DNA of 58,081 bases from Akkermansia muciniphila (GCF_018709685.1 NZ_JABDHQ010000015.1:1-58081), one strand, 5' to 3'. Counted from the first letter of the stretch, positions 7,525 through 16,936 are shown. Notes: generated by a model not told the origin, from the letters alone. Program-made: numbers and translations.

Positions 7525-8868
7525 TTACCTTGATCCATGAATGACGCGGGAAAAACGGAAGATCAGCCAGGCCATGCCCAGGCTCAGGATTCCCATGACG
7601 ACGAATTGCCAGGAAGGGGGAATCACCAGCATCATGGCGTATTGGAATCCGACGGCCAGCAGGCCCAGCACGCAGTCCACCAGGTTGCCCGCGGCAATCA
7701 TGTCCCCCCGCTTGTCATTGTCCGCGCGGTCCTGGAAAAAGGCGTTCAGCGGCACCAGGAACAGGGCTGCGGAAATGCCCGCCGCCATCAGCAGGGCGTA
7801 AAAGATGTGGGAGGTCATGGAAACCGTGGACAGGGCCACGCAGCTGGCCGCCATCAGCGCGCCTCCCGTCACGGAGACGTTCATCCGGATGTGGCGGCGG
7901 CAGATGACGGAGGCAATGATGCCGCCCAGCACCGTCCCCCCGCTCATCCAGGCCATCAGCATGGCACCCACGGAGCTGAAGTCGTCACTGCCTCCGGAGA
8001 TTTCCTTGGCCATCTGGATAGTCATCAGCATGACCGTGCCGCCGAAGAACCAGAAATAGCCGATGCCCATTTCACTGACGCGCAGGTTCCGGTTTTTCCA
8101 CAGCTTGCCCAGCTGGTGGAAGTGCTCGTAAAACAGGGACCAGGAGAAAGGCCGGAATCCTTCCGGAGCGTACCGGGGCAGGGTGAAGCTGGAGATGGCC
8201 ACCGGAATGGCCAGGAGCAGGAACACCAGGCACGGGAAGGAGGCGGCATACCAGCCGTCATTAAGCCCGGAGGGTTTCAGCCATGCGTCAAACCACCGGA
8301 AGAAATCCGTTCCCAGCCAGTGGTGCCAGACTGTGTCCGTGGAAGGTTCCAGCAGGTAGCGGAACCAGACGAATACGCCAATCTGGCCGATGAGCAGGCT
8401 GAGGATGGAGGCCATTTCCACAATGCCGCTGGCGAATCCCATGCGGGAGGTGCCTACGATGTCCTTGACAATGCCTTTCTTGGAAGGGCTGAAGATGGTG
8501 GCCTGCACCGCAAAAACGCAGAACCACAGGATGGCCCCGTGCAGGTTGTGGGTGCGCAGGCTCCAGTACATGCCCGCCAGCACGCATATCTGGAGCACGG
8601 CCATGGATTGGATGATGCGCGCCTTGCAGAAGCGGTCCGAGAGCCAGCCGACGAACGGGGAGAACAGGATGAAGGGCAGCACGATGATGGCCCCCAGCGG
8701 ATATTCCAGGTCTCCCTGGGTGCCGTACAGCCACACGCCCAGCGGAATCAGCAGGAATTGCGCCCCTTTTTCATTAAAGGAGTTTTGCGCCTGGATCAGC
8801 ACCAGCCGCCAGAAGGCTCCCCATGGAACTTTGCTGACGTGTCCGGGCGTATGGGGGGGATGGCTCAT
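7525..8868 (-). CDS. MFS transporter, LplT-like
   Basis: The 447-residue protein has about 12 hydrophobic segments. Its N-terminal RLVLIQAQNSFNEKGAQFLL and FVGWLSDRFCKARIIQ (the MFS A-like loop) resemble LplT lysophospholipid flippases, which are often fused to or placed beside PlsC-type acyltransferases. Here no acyltransferase is fused. It lies 4 bases after the cstA-like gene and is probably co-transcribed. Substrate is therefore uncertain. Located in the inner membrane. Confidence 0.82.
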   Translation of the reverse strand: MSHPPHTPGHVSKVPWGAFWRLVLIQAQNSFNEKGAQFLLIPLGVWLYGTQGDLEYPLGAIIVLPFILFSPFVGWLSDRFCKARIIQSMAVLQICVLAGMYWSLRTHNLHGAILWFCVFAVQATIFSPSKKGIVKDIVGTSRMGFASGIVEMASILSLLIGQIGVFVWFRYLLEPSTDTVWHHWLGTDFFRWFDAWLKPSGLNDGWYAASFPCLVFLLLAIPVAISSFTLPRYAPEGFRPFSWSLFYEHFHQLGKLWKNRNLRVSEMGIGYFWFFGGTVMLMTIQMAKEISGGSDDFSSVGAMLMAWMSGGTVLGGIIASVICRRHIRMNVSVTGGALMAASCVALSTVSMTSHIFYALLMAAGISAALFLVPLNAFFQDRADNDKRGDMIAAGNLVDCVLGLLAVGFQYAMMLVIPPSWQFVVMGILSLGMAWLIFRFSRVIHGSR

Positions 8869-8872
8869 GAAA

Positions 8873-10345
8873 TCACAGGTTGGGTTCTTCCGCTTCTTCC
8901 AGTCCGGAGCCGCGGAACAGGCAGAGCACGCCCAGGACGGCCACCAGCAGCACGCTGGCGATCAGGGAGGCCTCATAGCTGAACCCGCACATTTCCGGGC
9001 TGGAGAACAGGTACTGGAGCACTACCAGGCTCAGGAAGGCGGCGGGAACGGCAGCGGTCCAGTAGCAGAGGTTCCTGCTGCGCAGGTAAATGGAGACGGC
9101 CCAGAGCGTGGCGGCAGCCAGGAGCTGGTTGGCCCAGCCGAAGTACTGCCAGATGATGGCGTAGTCCATGCTGCTCACGGCGATGGCGGCGGCAAAGAGG
9201 GGAATGGCGATCATCAGGCGGCGGCCCAGTTGTTCCTGGTTCAGCTTGAAGCAGTCCGCGATCATCAGGCGCGTAACCCGCAGGGCGCCGTCCCCCGTGC
9301 TGATGGGGAGAATCACTACGCCGATCATCACCAGGATGGATCCTGCGTGGCCCATCCAGGATTCGGAAATCATCTGGATGGCCAGCGCCGGGGCCTTTCC
9401 GTTGGCCGTAGCCATTCCCAGGGCTTCCGGGGAGCCGTAGAACGTCAGCGCGGCGGCGGCCCAGATAAAGGCGATGATTCCTTCCGTAATCATGGCGCCT
9501 CCGAAGACGGGCAACCCTTCCCGTTCCGTCTTCAGGCAGCGCGCCATCAGCGGGGACTGCGTGGCGTGAAAGCCGCTCACCGCTCCGCAGGCGATGGTGA
9601 TGAACATGACGGGGAACAGCGGGAAATCCGCCGGATGGCGGTTATGGAAAAAGTCCAGGTCCGGAAGTACCTCCATGCGGGGGATGTGCATCCAGTACGG
9701 CATGAAATCCGCAAAGGGCGCCAGAAGCATCACGCCCAGAATTCCCGCGACCATGATAATCAGGGCTACGGAGAAAAGGGGGTATACTTTTCCCATGATG
9801 GCCTGGATGGGGAGGATGGTGGCCAGAAAATAGTAGCCGAAGATGATCCACACCCATGCTGAAACGCTCCAGCCCGTCATGGGGGCCAGGATGGCGGCGG
9901 GACCCACGGCGAAGACCACGCCCACCAGCACGCTGAACACGATGCAGACGGCGCGGCTGATCCACTGGGCCTGGCTGCCCAGGTAGCGGCCCAGGATTTC
10001 CGGCAGGTTCTCCCCCTTGTGGCGCAGGGATATCATGCCGGAAAAATAATCGTGCACCATGCCGCCGAAGATGCAGCCGATGATAATCCACAGGAGTGCG
10101 GCCGGACCGTACAGCACGCCCATGACGGCGCCGAAGATAGGGCCCAGCCCCGCAATATTCAGCAGCTGGATCAGGAATACGCGCCAGCGCGGCATCACCA
10201 CATAATCCACGCCGTCCGTGCAGGCCACGGCGGGAGTCTGCCGGGAGGCGTCCGGCCGGAAAATCTTTTCCAGCACCCGTCCGTAGGTGAAATAACCGGC
10301 CGCCAGGATCAATATCCCCAGGATGAAGTAGCAGTAACCGTTCAT
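8873..10345 (-). CDS. cstA: CstA family transporter (carbon starvation protein A), short form
   Basis: The 490-residue protein starts at MNGYCYFILGILILAAGYFTYG, the usual CstA beginning; the frame extends 39 codons further upstream but that part is not CstA-like. VDYVVMPRWRVFLIQLLNIAGLGPIFGAVMG and FGGMVHDYFSGMISLRHKGENLPE are family hallmarks, and HATQSPLMARCLKTE lies mid-protein. CstA-type proteins import peptides or pyruvate. The protein is shorter than E. coli CstA (about 700 residues) because the C-terminal part is reduced, as in other short CstA members. Palindromes at 10372-10384 and 10452-10466 upstream may be operator sites. Confidence 0.9.
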   Translation of the reverse strand: MNGYCYFILGILILAAGYFTYGRVLEKIFRPDASRQTPAVACTDGVDYVVMPRWRVFLIQLLNIAGLGPIFGAVMGVLYGPAALLWIIIGCIFGGMVHDYFSGMISLRHKGENLPEILGRYLGSQAQWISRAVCIVFSVLVGVVFAVGPAAILAPMTGWSVSAWVWIIFGYYFLATILPIQAIMGKVYPLFSVALIIMVAGILGVMLLAPFADFMPYWMHIPRMEVLPDLDFFHNRHPADFPLFPVMFITIACGAVSGFHATQSPLMARCLKTEREGLPVFGGAMITEGIIAFIWAAAALTFYGSPEALGMATANGKAPALAIQMISESWMGHAGSILVMIGVVILPISTGDGALRVTRLMIADCFKLNQEQLGRRLMIAIPLFAAAIAVSSMDYAIIWQYFGWANQLLAAATLWAVSIYLRSRNLCYWTAAVPAAFLSLVVLQYLFSSPEMCGFSYEASLIASVLLVAVLGVLCLFRGSGLEEAEEPNL

Positions 10346-10371
10346 GTTGGAAAAAGTGCCAGCCCTCTCAT

Positions 10372-10384
10372 GGACAGGCTGTCC
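10372..10384. promoter_or_regulatory. Short palindrome upstream of cstA
   Basis: GGACAG-G-CTGTCC is a perfect 6-bp inverted repeat with a one-base centre, 27 bases before the cstA ATG. It could be a regulator site or an RNA hairpin in the cstA leader. No protein can be named. Confidence 0.35.
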
Positions 10385-10451
10385 GTTCGGGGAACTTAAC
10401 TGTTCTCCCCTCTTCTGGCAAGCCGTTAGTGAAAAAGAAAAAAATACGGAA

Positions 10452-10466
10452 CGGATTGCCAATCCG
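10452..10466. promoter_or_regulatory. Palindrome CGGATTG-C-CAATCCG (site 1 of 2)
   Basis: This is a perfect 7-bp inverted repeat around one base. Site 2 at 10620-10634 has the same palindrome in inverted context, and the identity extends to about 19 bases (AACGGATTGCCAATCCGAA). The pair brackets the region between cstA (minus) and the PEP-CTERM gene (plus), as expected for operators of one regulator. Confidence 0.55.
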
Positions 10467-10612
10467 AAAAAGAAATCAGGCGCGGTTTTTTATGCATAGA
10501 GATATGGCTTTATGAATTTTATGATGATTTGAAATTCCCAAAAAAGAGAATCCTATCCGGAGATGGGCCGGAGCATTGATTCTCCTAAACATCTTGTTTT
10601 TATCATTTATTG

Positions 10613-10643
10613 TTGACTTCGGATTGGCAATCCGTTAGAGAAT
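10613..10643 (+). promoter_or_regulatory. Candidate promoter with embedded palindrome (site 2)
   Basis: TTGACT (10613-10618) is followed by CGGATTG-G-CAATCCG (10620-10634) and then by TAGAGAAT (10636-10643). The palindrome fills the spacer between the -35 and a weak -10, where a bound repressor would block polymerase. The PEP-CTERM gene starts at 10675. The -10 match is poor. Confidence 0.5.
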
Positions 10644-10674
10644 AAAAGTTACTTCCATCCAACCTCTCCTAGTT

Positions 10675-11436
10675 ATGAAGAAAACATTGATACTCATTGC
10701 TTCCCTGGCTTTAGGAACGGCGGTTTCCCAGGCTGCGGTGCTGTGCTCCACTACTTTCAACCGGACCGGCACTTCCCTGGATACCGTTACAGTAAACACG
10801 ACATCCGATGTGGGACTTACTTCTTCCACCTCCATCAGTTCCGGAGACTTCAGCAAGAGTTCCACGGGCAATGACCTGCTGGCTTCAGGCTCCATTCCGG
10901 CGTCCGTGTTTTCTCCCAATGCCAATGTGGGAGGTACGGGGAACAATACGTGGAGCGTTTCCTTCACGTTCACCAATACCGGCTCCCAGGATATGGTGAT
11001 TTCTTCCATTGACCTGTCCGTGATCGGATTCACGGGGGCGGGAGCAGCCCAGAATGGCGGCGGCGGTGTGGCCAATAATGATTATGTGGGCGGATACGAC
11101 GGCAATTTCAACAAGCCTGTCGATATGACTCTCTCCATTGACGGGCAGGCTGACCAGACCCTGGCCTATAACGGCTCCACGGCAGCCAACGGCACCACCG
11201 GCGCATGGACCGGCATTCATACGGGAAGCTTCAATTACAACGACTTTCTGCTGAAAGCCGGGGAATCCCTGACCATCACCATTACGGCTTCCAACAACAG
11301 CGCTTATAACAAGGGCTGCTTTGCCGGGCTCACCGGAATCCAGATTAACGGTGAACTTCTGGTTCCTGAACCTGCCACGGCTTCCCTGGGTCTTCTGGGG
11401 CTGGCCGTTCTGATGATGCGCCGCCGCAGAGTCTGA
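10675..11436 (+). CDS. PEP-CTERM sorting domain protein
   Basis: The 253-residue exported protein has a signal peptide (MKKTLILIASLALGTAVSQA), a Ser/Thr/Gly/Asn-rich beta-type body, and a C-terminal tag starting VPEPATASLGLLG, followed by a hydrophobic stretch and MMRRRR. By family knowledge the tag is processed by an exosortase and tethers or releases the protein at the cell surface. The body shares SPNANVG..(T)WSV(S/T) with the next gene at 11761, so the two are diverged tandem paralogues. Function of the body is unknown. A candidate promoter with a palindrome lies just upstream. Confidence 0.9.
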   Translation: MKKTLILIASLALGTAVSQAAVLCSTTFNRTGTSLDTVTVNTTSDVGLTSSTSISSGDFSKSSTGNDLLASGSIPASVFSPNANVGGTGNNTWSVSFTFTNTGSQDMVISSIDLSVIGFTGAGAAQNGGGGVANNDYVGGYDGNFNKPVDMTLSIDGQADQTLAYNGSTAANGTTGAWTGIHTGSFNYNDFLLKAGESLTITITASNNSAYNKGCFAGLTGIQINGELLVPEPATASLGLLGLAVLMMRRRRV

Positions 11437-11760
11437 ACGCTTCTTTTTCGTCCCGTCCTGTCGAATAGCCAAGCTTTTAGAACAGGTTCTTTGGTGCTCT
11501 GCATCAAAATGATGGCACGGAAGGCGAATTAAGAATCCGGTGTCAACGTAAAATTTTAAAAATGAACCCGTTTTATTCCGCCAACCATCTCTAAAAAGAG
11601 AAGGAGAGGTATCGTTCCTTTTCACATTTAAAAGAGTATAAATTTCATTATCAACAAATTATATCTTTATTCAGTTCAAAAAATACTTTCAGAATTCTTA
11701 ATTCGGTAGAGAAAATTGAGTTCATTCCTGGAATCTTAAATAATCTAATCTGCCAAAACC
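11437..11760. other. AT-rich intergenic region between two PEP-CTERM genes
   Basis: The stretch contains a small palindrome (AGAACAGGTTCT near 11479) but no clear terminator or gene. The last 150 bases are strongly AT-rich and probably hold the promoter of the 11761 gene; I cannot pick one pair of hexamers with confidence. Confidence 0.4.
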
Positions 11761-12471
11761 ATGAAGAAAACATTCCCTGTCATTGCTTCTATTCTTGCGC
11801 TTGCCGGTTCAGCCCATGCGGCTATCGTGTTTGACTATCAGGCGAATCCCCAGACGGCATCTGATCTTTATCGGCCTGACGTTACCGGTGCTCTTCTGAT
11901 TAGCCAGACATTTACCGGAGTCTCCTCTCAAAAGACAGGTTCCAACTACGTTAATTCCTTTCTGAGCCCCAATGCGAATGTCGGCACCGGAACTCCATGG
12001 AGCGTCACTTTGTCCTTCACCGTGACGGAAACCGTCACCGTGGATTCCATTGCGCTTAATCTTTTTACGTTCAATGCTTCCAATGCGATTCAGAATAATG
12101 ACCGCGGAGGTGCCTATACTTTTGATCTAAAGCAGAATGGAGATGTTCTGGCCAGTTGCTCTAATTCCAACCTGACTTATGCGGGTACGCAGGATGGCAC
12201 GGCCGGCAGCTCTCAACAAGCCAGTGTAGATACGCTGGGGCAACGTGGAGGTTCTTCCGGCGTTCGTGAGGAAGGCATGCTGGACAAGGCGGTGGTTCTG
12301 TCTACCGGTAATACCTATACCATTGAAATTTCCCTGAACAGAGGTTCGGAAACGCAGGGATATTTTGTTGGGCTGGGAGCCCTTGAATTGAATACGGTTC
12401 CTGAACCGGCCACAGCTTCCCTCGGTCTTCTGGGGGTGGCTGCGCTGATGATGCGCCGCCGCAGACTTTAA
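11761..12471 (+). CDS. PEP-CTERM sorting domain protein
   Basis: The 236-residue secreted protein has a signal peptide (MKKTFPVIASILALAGSAHA) and a C-terminal VPEPATASLGLLGVAALMMR tag with an Arg cluster. The middle (SPNANVGTGTPWSVTLSFTV, then FNASNAIQNNDRGGAYTF) is paralogous to the product of the preceding gene, whose spacing and order of motifs it follows. It probably folds as a beta-sandwich surface protein. No enzymatic motif is seen. A rho-independent terminator follows at 12499-12532. Confidence 0.9.
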   Translation: MKKTFPVIASILALAGSAHAAIVFDYQANPQTASDLYRPDVTGALLISQTFTGVSSQKTGSNYVNSFLSPNANVGTGTPWSVTLSFTVTETVTVDSIALNLFTFNASNAIQNNDRGGAYTFDLKQNGDVLASCSNSNLTYAGTQDGTAGSSQQASVDTLGQRGGSSGVREEGMLDKAVVLSTGNTYTIEISLNRGSETQGYFVGLGALELNTVPEPATASLGLLGVAALMMRRRRL

Positions 12472-12498
12472 AGTCCATGCCCCCTGAAACCTTTAATC

Positions 12499-12532
12499 AA
12501 GCCGTCGGTTTTTTTGAAATTGGCGGCTTTTT
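12499..12532 (+). terminator. Intrinsic terminator after PEP-CTERM gene
   Basis: The arms AAGCCGTC (12499-12506) and GGCGGCTT (12522-12529) pair with one G-U wobble around a T-rich loop, and a T run follows (12528-12532). Confidence 0.6.
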
Positions 12533-12615
12533 CATGTTCAGTTAGCAGAATTTAACACTTTTTAATATTTAATATCAATAACCAACATGATTCTTAAGGC
12601 AGTTCGCTCTTTGGC

Positions 12616-15600
12616 GTGATGCCCCTTGAGTCACCTTTTCGCCCGCTTGCCATGTTCCTGTACCGTTTCTTATCTGTTCTTGTTCCTTCTTTATTGTTTC
12701 TCGCGCCAGCCAGGTCTGCCGCTGATGAATATGTTTGGAAAGGTGCCGCGTCTCCATGGTCAAACGAATCCAACTGGAGCCTGAACGGCGGTGCGCCGCC
12801 GGCTGCTCCCGGGGCATCCGCTTCCGCCTACACGCATTGGATGGTTACGAACGGGACCGATTCGGCCGGCGTGACCAACATAGGCGGCTTGGGGACCGGA
12901 GGGCGGTATTTGAAAGGCATCCGGGTAGCGGGAATTAACAACCAGCCCGGGGGAAAGGTCCAGCTCTTCGTGCTGAATACTTCTTCCGGCGTATACCTGC
13001 GCGTGGAATCCGGCGGCATCACCGTGGAAAACACGAGCACGGGCGGGTACAATGCGGACTTCGGCATTGCGCAATTGCGCATAGCCGCCGATCAGGAGTG
13101 GAACGTGGCGGAAGGCCGTTGTTTTTATGTGGGGCTGGATGAGGCCGCCCCCTCCGGCGGACTGTATTCCCTGACCTCGGAGAACGATGCCCCCCGGCGC
13201 GTAACGCTGACGGGTTCCGGTGCGGTGCGCGTGGGGGAAGGATTGCTGCTGAACAATATTTCCAGCCTTGTCGGCTTTGTGATGAATGCCGGGAAGGGAA
13301 CGCCCACGCTTGACCTGGCGGACCGGGGCATGAACAATACGATTACCGTGGAAGACGCCGCGCGGCTGGAAGGCATGTCCCTGTACCAGGGTTCCCTGGT
13401 GACGCGGGAAAAAGCCGCCGTGACATTTTCCGGCACCACGGCCAGGGCATCCGGCCAATGGAACATTGGCGCGGAGACGGCGTTTGCCCTGGAAGACTCC
13501 ACGCTGGACCTGACGGAAACGGGCGTGGACGGGAACGTGACGCTCTCCGGAACCTCCGGCATTACCGGTGACAACGGGGTGCTGAAACAGACCATTCTGG
13601 ATGACGCCCAGGTGACCTATGCGGACAGGCATGTCAAGGCAGGCGAAATCCGGAGCGTAGGGAAAAATGTAACGATTACGCTGAACAATTCCTCCATCCG
13701 CTTTGACGGAGAAATCCCGGCGGTGAACCTGGTGGTGCAGGGCAGCTGCACCCTGGGCGGCAGCGGGGCCTTCACCGGAACCATTACCTATGCGCCGGGG
13801 GGCGCCCTGGCGTTGGACGGGGATATATCGCTCCCCAGTTCCTCCCTGACGCTGGGGCGGCTTCATGTGTCCCTGCTGGACGGCGTGCCGCAGAGCACGG
13901 CCGTACAGCCGGAAAATCCTTCCCAGCAGGCGCAGGAATACGTCGTTCTGTTTGATTCCTCCTTTGAAGACCTGATTGCCGCGTGGCCGGGCAGGCACAC
14001 GCTGGGCGTGCAGTTCAAGCCGGAGATGGCCGCTTCCATCACCGTGAAGGAACTGCCTAAGGGGGCGGTTTCCTGGCACTATGACTCCGCCGCCAAACTG
14101 CTGACCCTTGAGACGGACGTGGCGGTGAAGCCGGACATGCCGGCGCATGTTTCCGGCTCCAGGCCCAACATCATCTTTGTGCTAGTGGATGACATGGGCT
14201 GGGGGGACCTGAGCGTCAACTGGACGCAGCAGGATAAAAACGGGCGCCAGGTGACGCGCAGGAATGAGTTCAAGACCCCGACCCTGGATACGATGGCTAC
14301 GGAAGGCATGCAGCTCCGGCGCCATTACAGCGCCGCTCCGGTGTGCGCTCCGGCGCGCGCCTCATTGCTTCTCGGCGTGCACCAGGGCCACTCCCGCGTG
14401 GTGCGTAACAACACCTTTGACTACCCCATTGAAAACTCCCACACCCTGGGAACGCTGCTGAAGGGCGCGGGTTACCACACGGCGGCCATCGGGAAATGGG
14501 GCGTGGGCGGCGGAGGGCAAAGCGGCAAGGGGCTGACCGGAGCGCCCCATATGCGCGGGTTTGACTACTTTTACGGAATCATCAAGCATCTGGCGGGCCA
14601 CTTCCACTATTTGACGGCGGGTTCCCAGGAGATTTACGAATATGATGACCAGTCCGCAGCCCCGGCGTGGACGAGCGTCAGCGCCAAGGTTCCCGGCACC
14701 GCCTATGATACGGACCTCTTCGGCGCCCGGGCCAAGCAGTGGATTATGGAGCACCATGAAAAGGCCCCTTCACAGCCTTTCTTCCTGTACCTGGCTTTCC
14801 CCGCCCCCCACGGCTGCCTGTCTGCTCCTGCCTGCGCCTATCCGGAGGGATTGGGAAAAACCGGCGGCCTGCAATGGGAGAAGAAAGACGGCTATGAAGC
14901 CTGCAACACCGCCGCGAACGGCTGGACGGGCGTGCAGGGAGATTTTGGCCCGGATACGTACATTTACCCGGAACACGCGGTTTTCGGCAAAACGGAATCC
15001 CGCCACGCCACGATGATCCGCCGCGTGGACGATGTGCTGAAGGATATGATCCAGCTGCTCAAGGAGCTGAACCTTGACAGCAATACGATGATCGTGTTCA
15101 CCTCCGACAATGGCCCCCACAATGAAGGAGGGTCAGGCAATTACGCCAACGGAGCGCAGGACCCCCAGTACTTCATGAGTTATGGAATGATGGACGGCAT
15201 CAAGCGGGACTGCTGGGAGGGCGGCATGCGCGTGCCTGCGGTGGTGCGCTGGCCCGGAGTGGTTCCCAGCGGGATCAGCCTGGGCGCCAGCCAGTTCCAT
15301 GACTGGATGGCCACCTTCGCGGATGTGGCGGGGGTACCCGTTCCGTCCCGCTGTGACGGCGTTTCCCTGCTGCCCACGCTGGTAGGCGTTCCGGAACGCC
15401 AGAGAACCGGCGTCATTTACACGGAATATGCCTACGGCGGAAATACTCCGGGTTACAGTGACTTCCTCCAGGCCCACAGGAACCGCGGCAGGCAGCAGCA
15501 GCAGATTGTGTTTGCGGACGGTTTCAAGGGCCTGCGGATGGGCAATGCCGCTCCCGCCACGGACTTTGAAATCTATGATACGGAAAAGGACCCGCAGGAG

Positions 15601-16896
15601 GCCAACAACCTGGCTTCCTCCCGTCCGGACCTTCAGGAGAAAATGAAGGCGCAGGCATTGCGCATGCGCCGTTCCTCCCCCGTCACCGCCACAAACTTTG
15701 ACGCCGGTTATATTGCTCCCGTTACCGCGCCCGCCGGCCTCCGCCAGGGCAGGCTGCACTGGCGCGCCTGGAACCGCGCCTTTGACTGGGTGCCGGACTT
15801 CCGGCAGCTGGAGGAGGCCCCCGCCGCCACAGGCGCGACGGATGCCCTTGACGTGCTCAATGTCAAGGCGGGTCCTTCCGGCCAGAAGGGTGTGGAACTT
15901 GCGGGCTACCTCACGGTGCCTGCCACCGGGGAATATAAATTCTACCTCCGGACGGACTCCAATGCGGGGAGCAAGGCCTTCGTGCATCTGCACGATATGC
16001 AGCTCATTGATGCGGACTATGCCTATACGCCCGGAACGGAGGCCTCCTCCAATGCACGGGAAGGCGTTTCCAGCGATGTGCAGCCCAACGCCGTCCAGAC
16101 GGTGAAGCTCACGGCAGGGGTGCACCCCATCCGGATCGGCTACGTGGGGAACGGGACGGCTCCGTCCCTTTCCCTGCAATGGGAAGGCCCGGAAACCAAC
16201 GGCAAGGAAGCCATTCCCGCCAGCGCGTTCTCCTATGAATACGTAAATCCCTTCAATCTGGACAAGACGGAAGAGGCTGTGGGCGCGGCCGCCGTTCATA
16301 CGGCGCTGACCGTGCAGACGCAAATGCCCTGGACGGTCTCCTGTGACCAGCCCTGGGTTGCGGTCAATCCTTCTTCCGGCTCCGGAACTGCCGTGCTGGA
16401 TATTGCGGTGGAGGCAAACGGACAGCAGGCGGAACGGACGGCTGTCGTCACCGTAGCATGTGACGGTGAGCAGAGGACGTTTACGCTGAACCAGGCGGGG
16501 AAACCGGCTCCCACGGGCTACGACAAGTGGAAGCAGGACAACTTCCCGGATGGAACGCCGGACGACCAGATGGCTCCGGATGCGTGCCCCGCCGGAGACG
16601 GCGTCACGAACCTGATGAAGTACGCAACGGGATTAAACCCCAACAAACCCTGCGGGAGCGTGACGGAGCTGACTATCCGGGAAGAAGACGGTAAAAAATA
16701 CCTCGTGCTTTCCTGGCCGGTGAATACGGAAGCGACGGATGTGACCTTCAGTGTGGAAAGCTCTGCCGATCTGAAGACATGGGCTGAGGAAGAAACGGTC
16801 GTTCCGACCGGCGCGCGCGGTGAATTCCGTGATACCGTAGCGGTGGAGGAAAGCGCCCCGGTGCGCCGGTTCCTGAGGTTGAAAGTGGTGAGGTAA
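12616..16896 (+). CDS. Large secreted multidomain sulfatase (passenger-like region, sulfatase, PA14, BACON)
   Basis: The 1426-residue protein starts at GTG 12616 or, more likely for the signal peptide MFLYRFLSVLVPSLLFLAPA, at ATG 12652. Residues ~40-510 are a Gly/Thr-rich beta-helix-like region beginning YVWKGAASPWSNESNWSLNG, typical of autotransporter-like passengers. The sulfatase domain starts near 516 (RPNIIFVLVDDMGWGDL). C577 in CAPARAS is the CxPxR cysteine that becomes formylglycine. A PA14-like domain (~1090-1195) and a BACON-like domain (~1230-1295) follow. The C-terminus has DGVTNLMKYATGLNP, common in verrucomicrobial secreted enzymes. It probably desulfates mucin or another sulfated glycan outside the cytoplasm. 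No beta-barrel or PEP-CTERM tag is present. Confidence 0.9.
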   Translation: MMPLESPFRPLAMFLYRFLSVLVPSLLFLAPARSAADEYVWKGAASPWSNESNWSLNGGAPPAAPGASASAYTHWMVTNGTDSAGVTNIGGLGTGGRYLKGIRVAGINNQPGGKVQLFVLNTSSGVYLRVESGGITVENTSTGGYNADFGIAQLRIAADQEWNVAEGRCFYVGLDEAAPSGGLYSLTSENDAPRRVTLTGSGAVRVGEGLLLNNISSLVGFVMNAGKGTPTLDLADRGMNNTITVEDAARLEGMSLYQGSLVTREKAAVTFSGTTARASGQWNIGAETAFALEDSTLDLTETGVDGNVTLSGTSGITGDNGVLKQTILDDAQVTYADRHVKAGEIRSVGKNVTITLNNSSIRFDGEIPAVNLVVQGSCTLGGSGAFTGTITYAPGGALALDGDISLPSSSLTLGRLHVSLLDGVPQSTAVQPENPSQQAQEYVVLFDSSFEDLIAAWPGRHTLGVQFKPEMAASITVKELPKGAVSWHYDSAAKLLTLETDVAVKPDMPAHVSGSRPNIIFVLVDDMGWGDLSVNWTQQDKNGRQVTRRNEFKTPTLDTMATEGMQLRRHYSAAPVCAPARASLLLGVHQGHSRVVRNNTFDYPIENSHTLGTLLKGAGYHTAAIGKWGVGGGGQSGKGLTGAPHMRGFDYFYGIIKHLAGHFHYLTAGSQEIYEYDDQSAAPAWTSVSAKVPGTAYDTDLFGARAKQWIMEHHEKAPSQPFFLYLAFPAPHGCLSAPACAYPEGLGKTGGLQWEKKDGYEACNTAANGWTGVQGDFGPDTYIYPEHAVFGKTESRHATMIRRVDDVLKDMIQLLKELNLDSNTMIVFTSDNGPHNEGGSGNYANGAQDPQYFMSYGMMDGIKRDCWEGGMRVPAVVRWPGVVPSGISLGASQFHDWMATFADVAGVPVPSRCDGVSLLPTLVGVPERQRTGVIYTEYAYGGNTPGYSDFLQAHRNRGRQQQQIVFADGFKGLRMGNAAPATDFEIYDTEKDPQEANNLASSRPDLQEKMKAQALRMRRSSPVTATNFDAGYIAPVTAPAGLRQGRLHWRAWNRAFDWVPDFRQLEEAPAATGATDALDVLNVKAGPSGQKGVELAGYLTVPATGEYKFYLRTDSNAGSKAFVHLHDMQLIDADYAYTPGTEASSNAREGVSSDVQPNAVQTVKLTAGVHPIRIGYVGNGTAPSLSLQWEGPETNGKEAIPASAFSYEYVNPFNLDKTEEAVGAAAVHTALTVQTQMPWTVSCDQPWVAVNPSSGSGTAVLDIAVEANGQQAERTAVVTVACDGEQRTFTLNQAGKPAPTGYDKWKQDNFPDGTPDDQMAPDACPAGDGVTNLMKYATGLNPNKPCGSVTELTIREEDGKKYLVLSWPVNTEATDVTFSVESSADLKTWAEEETVVPTGARGEFRDTVAVEESAPVRRFLRLKVVR

Positions 16897-16907
16897 GGAG
16901 GAATCAT

Positions 16908-16936
16908 TACCGTGGAGGGAAAGTCCTTCCACGGTA
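16908..16936 (+). terminator. Hairpin after sulfatase gene
   Basis: The arms TACCGTGGAGGGA and TCCTTCCACGGTA pair over 13 positions with one G-U wobble and a 3-base loop, 12 bases after the stop codon. No T run follows, so it may stabilise the mRNA end rather than terminate. Confidence 0.5.
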
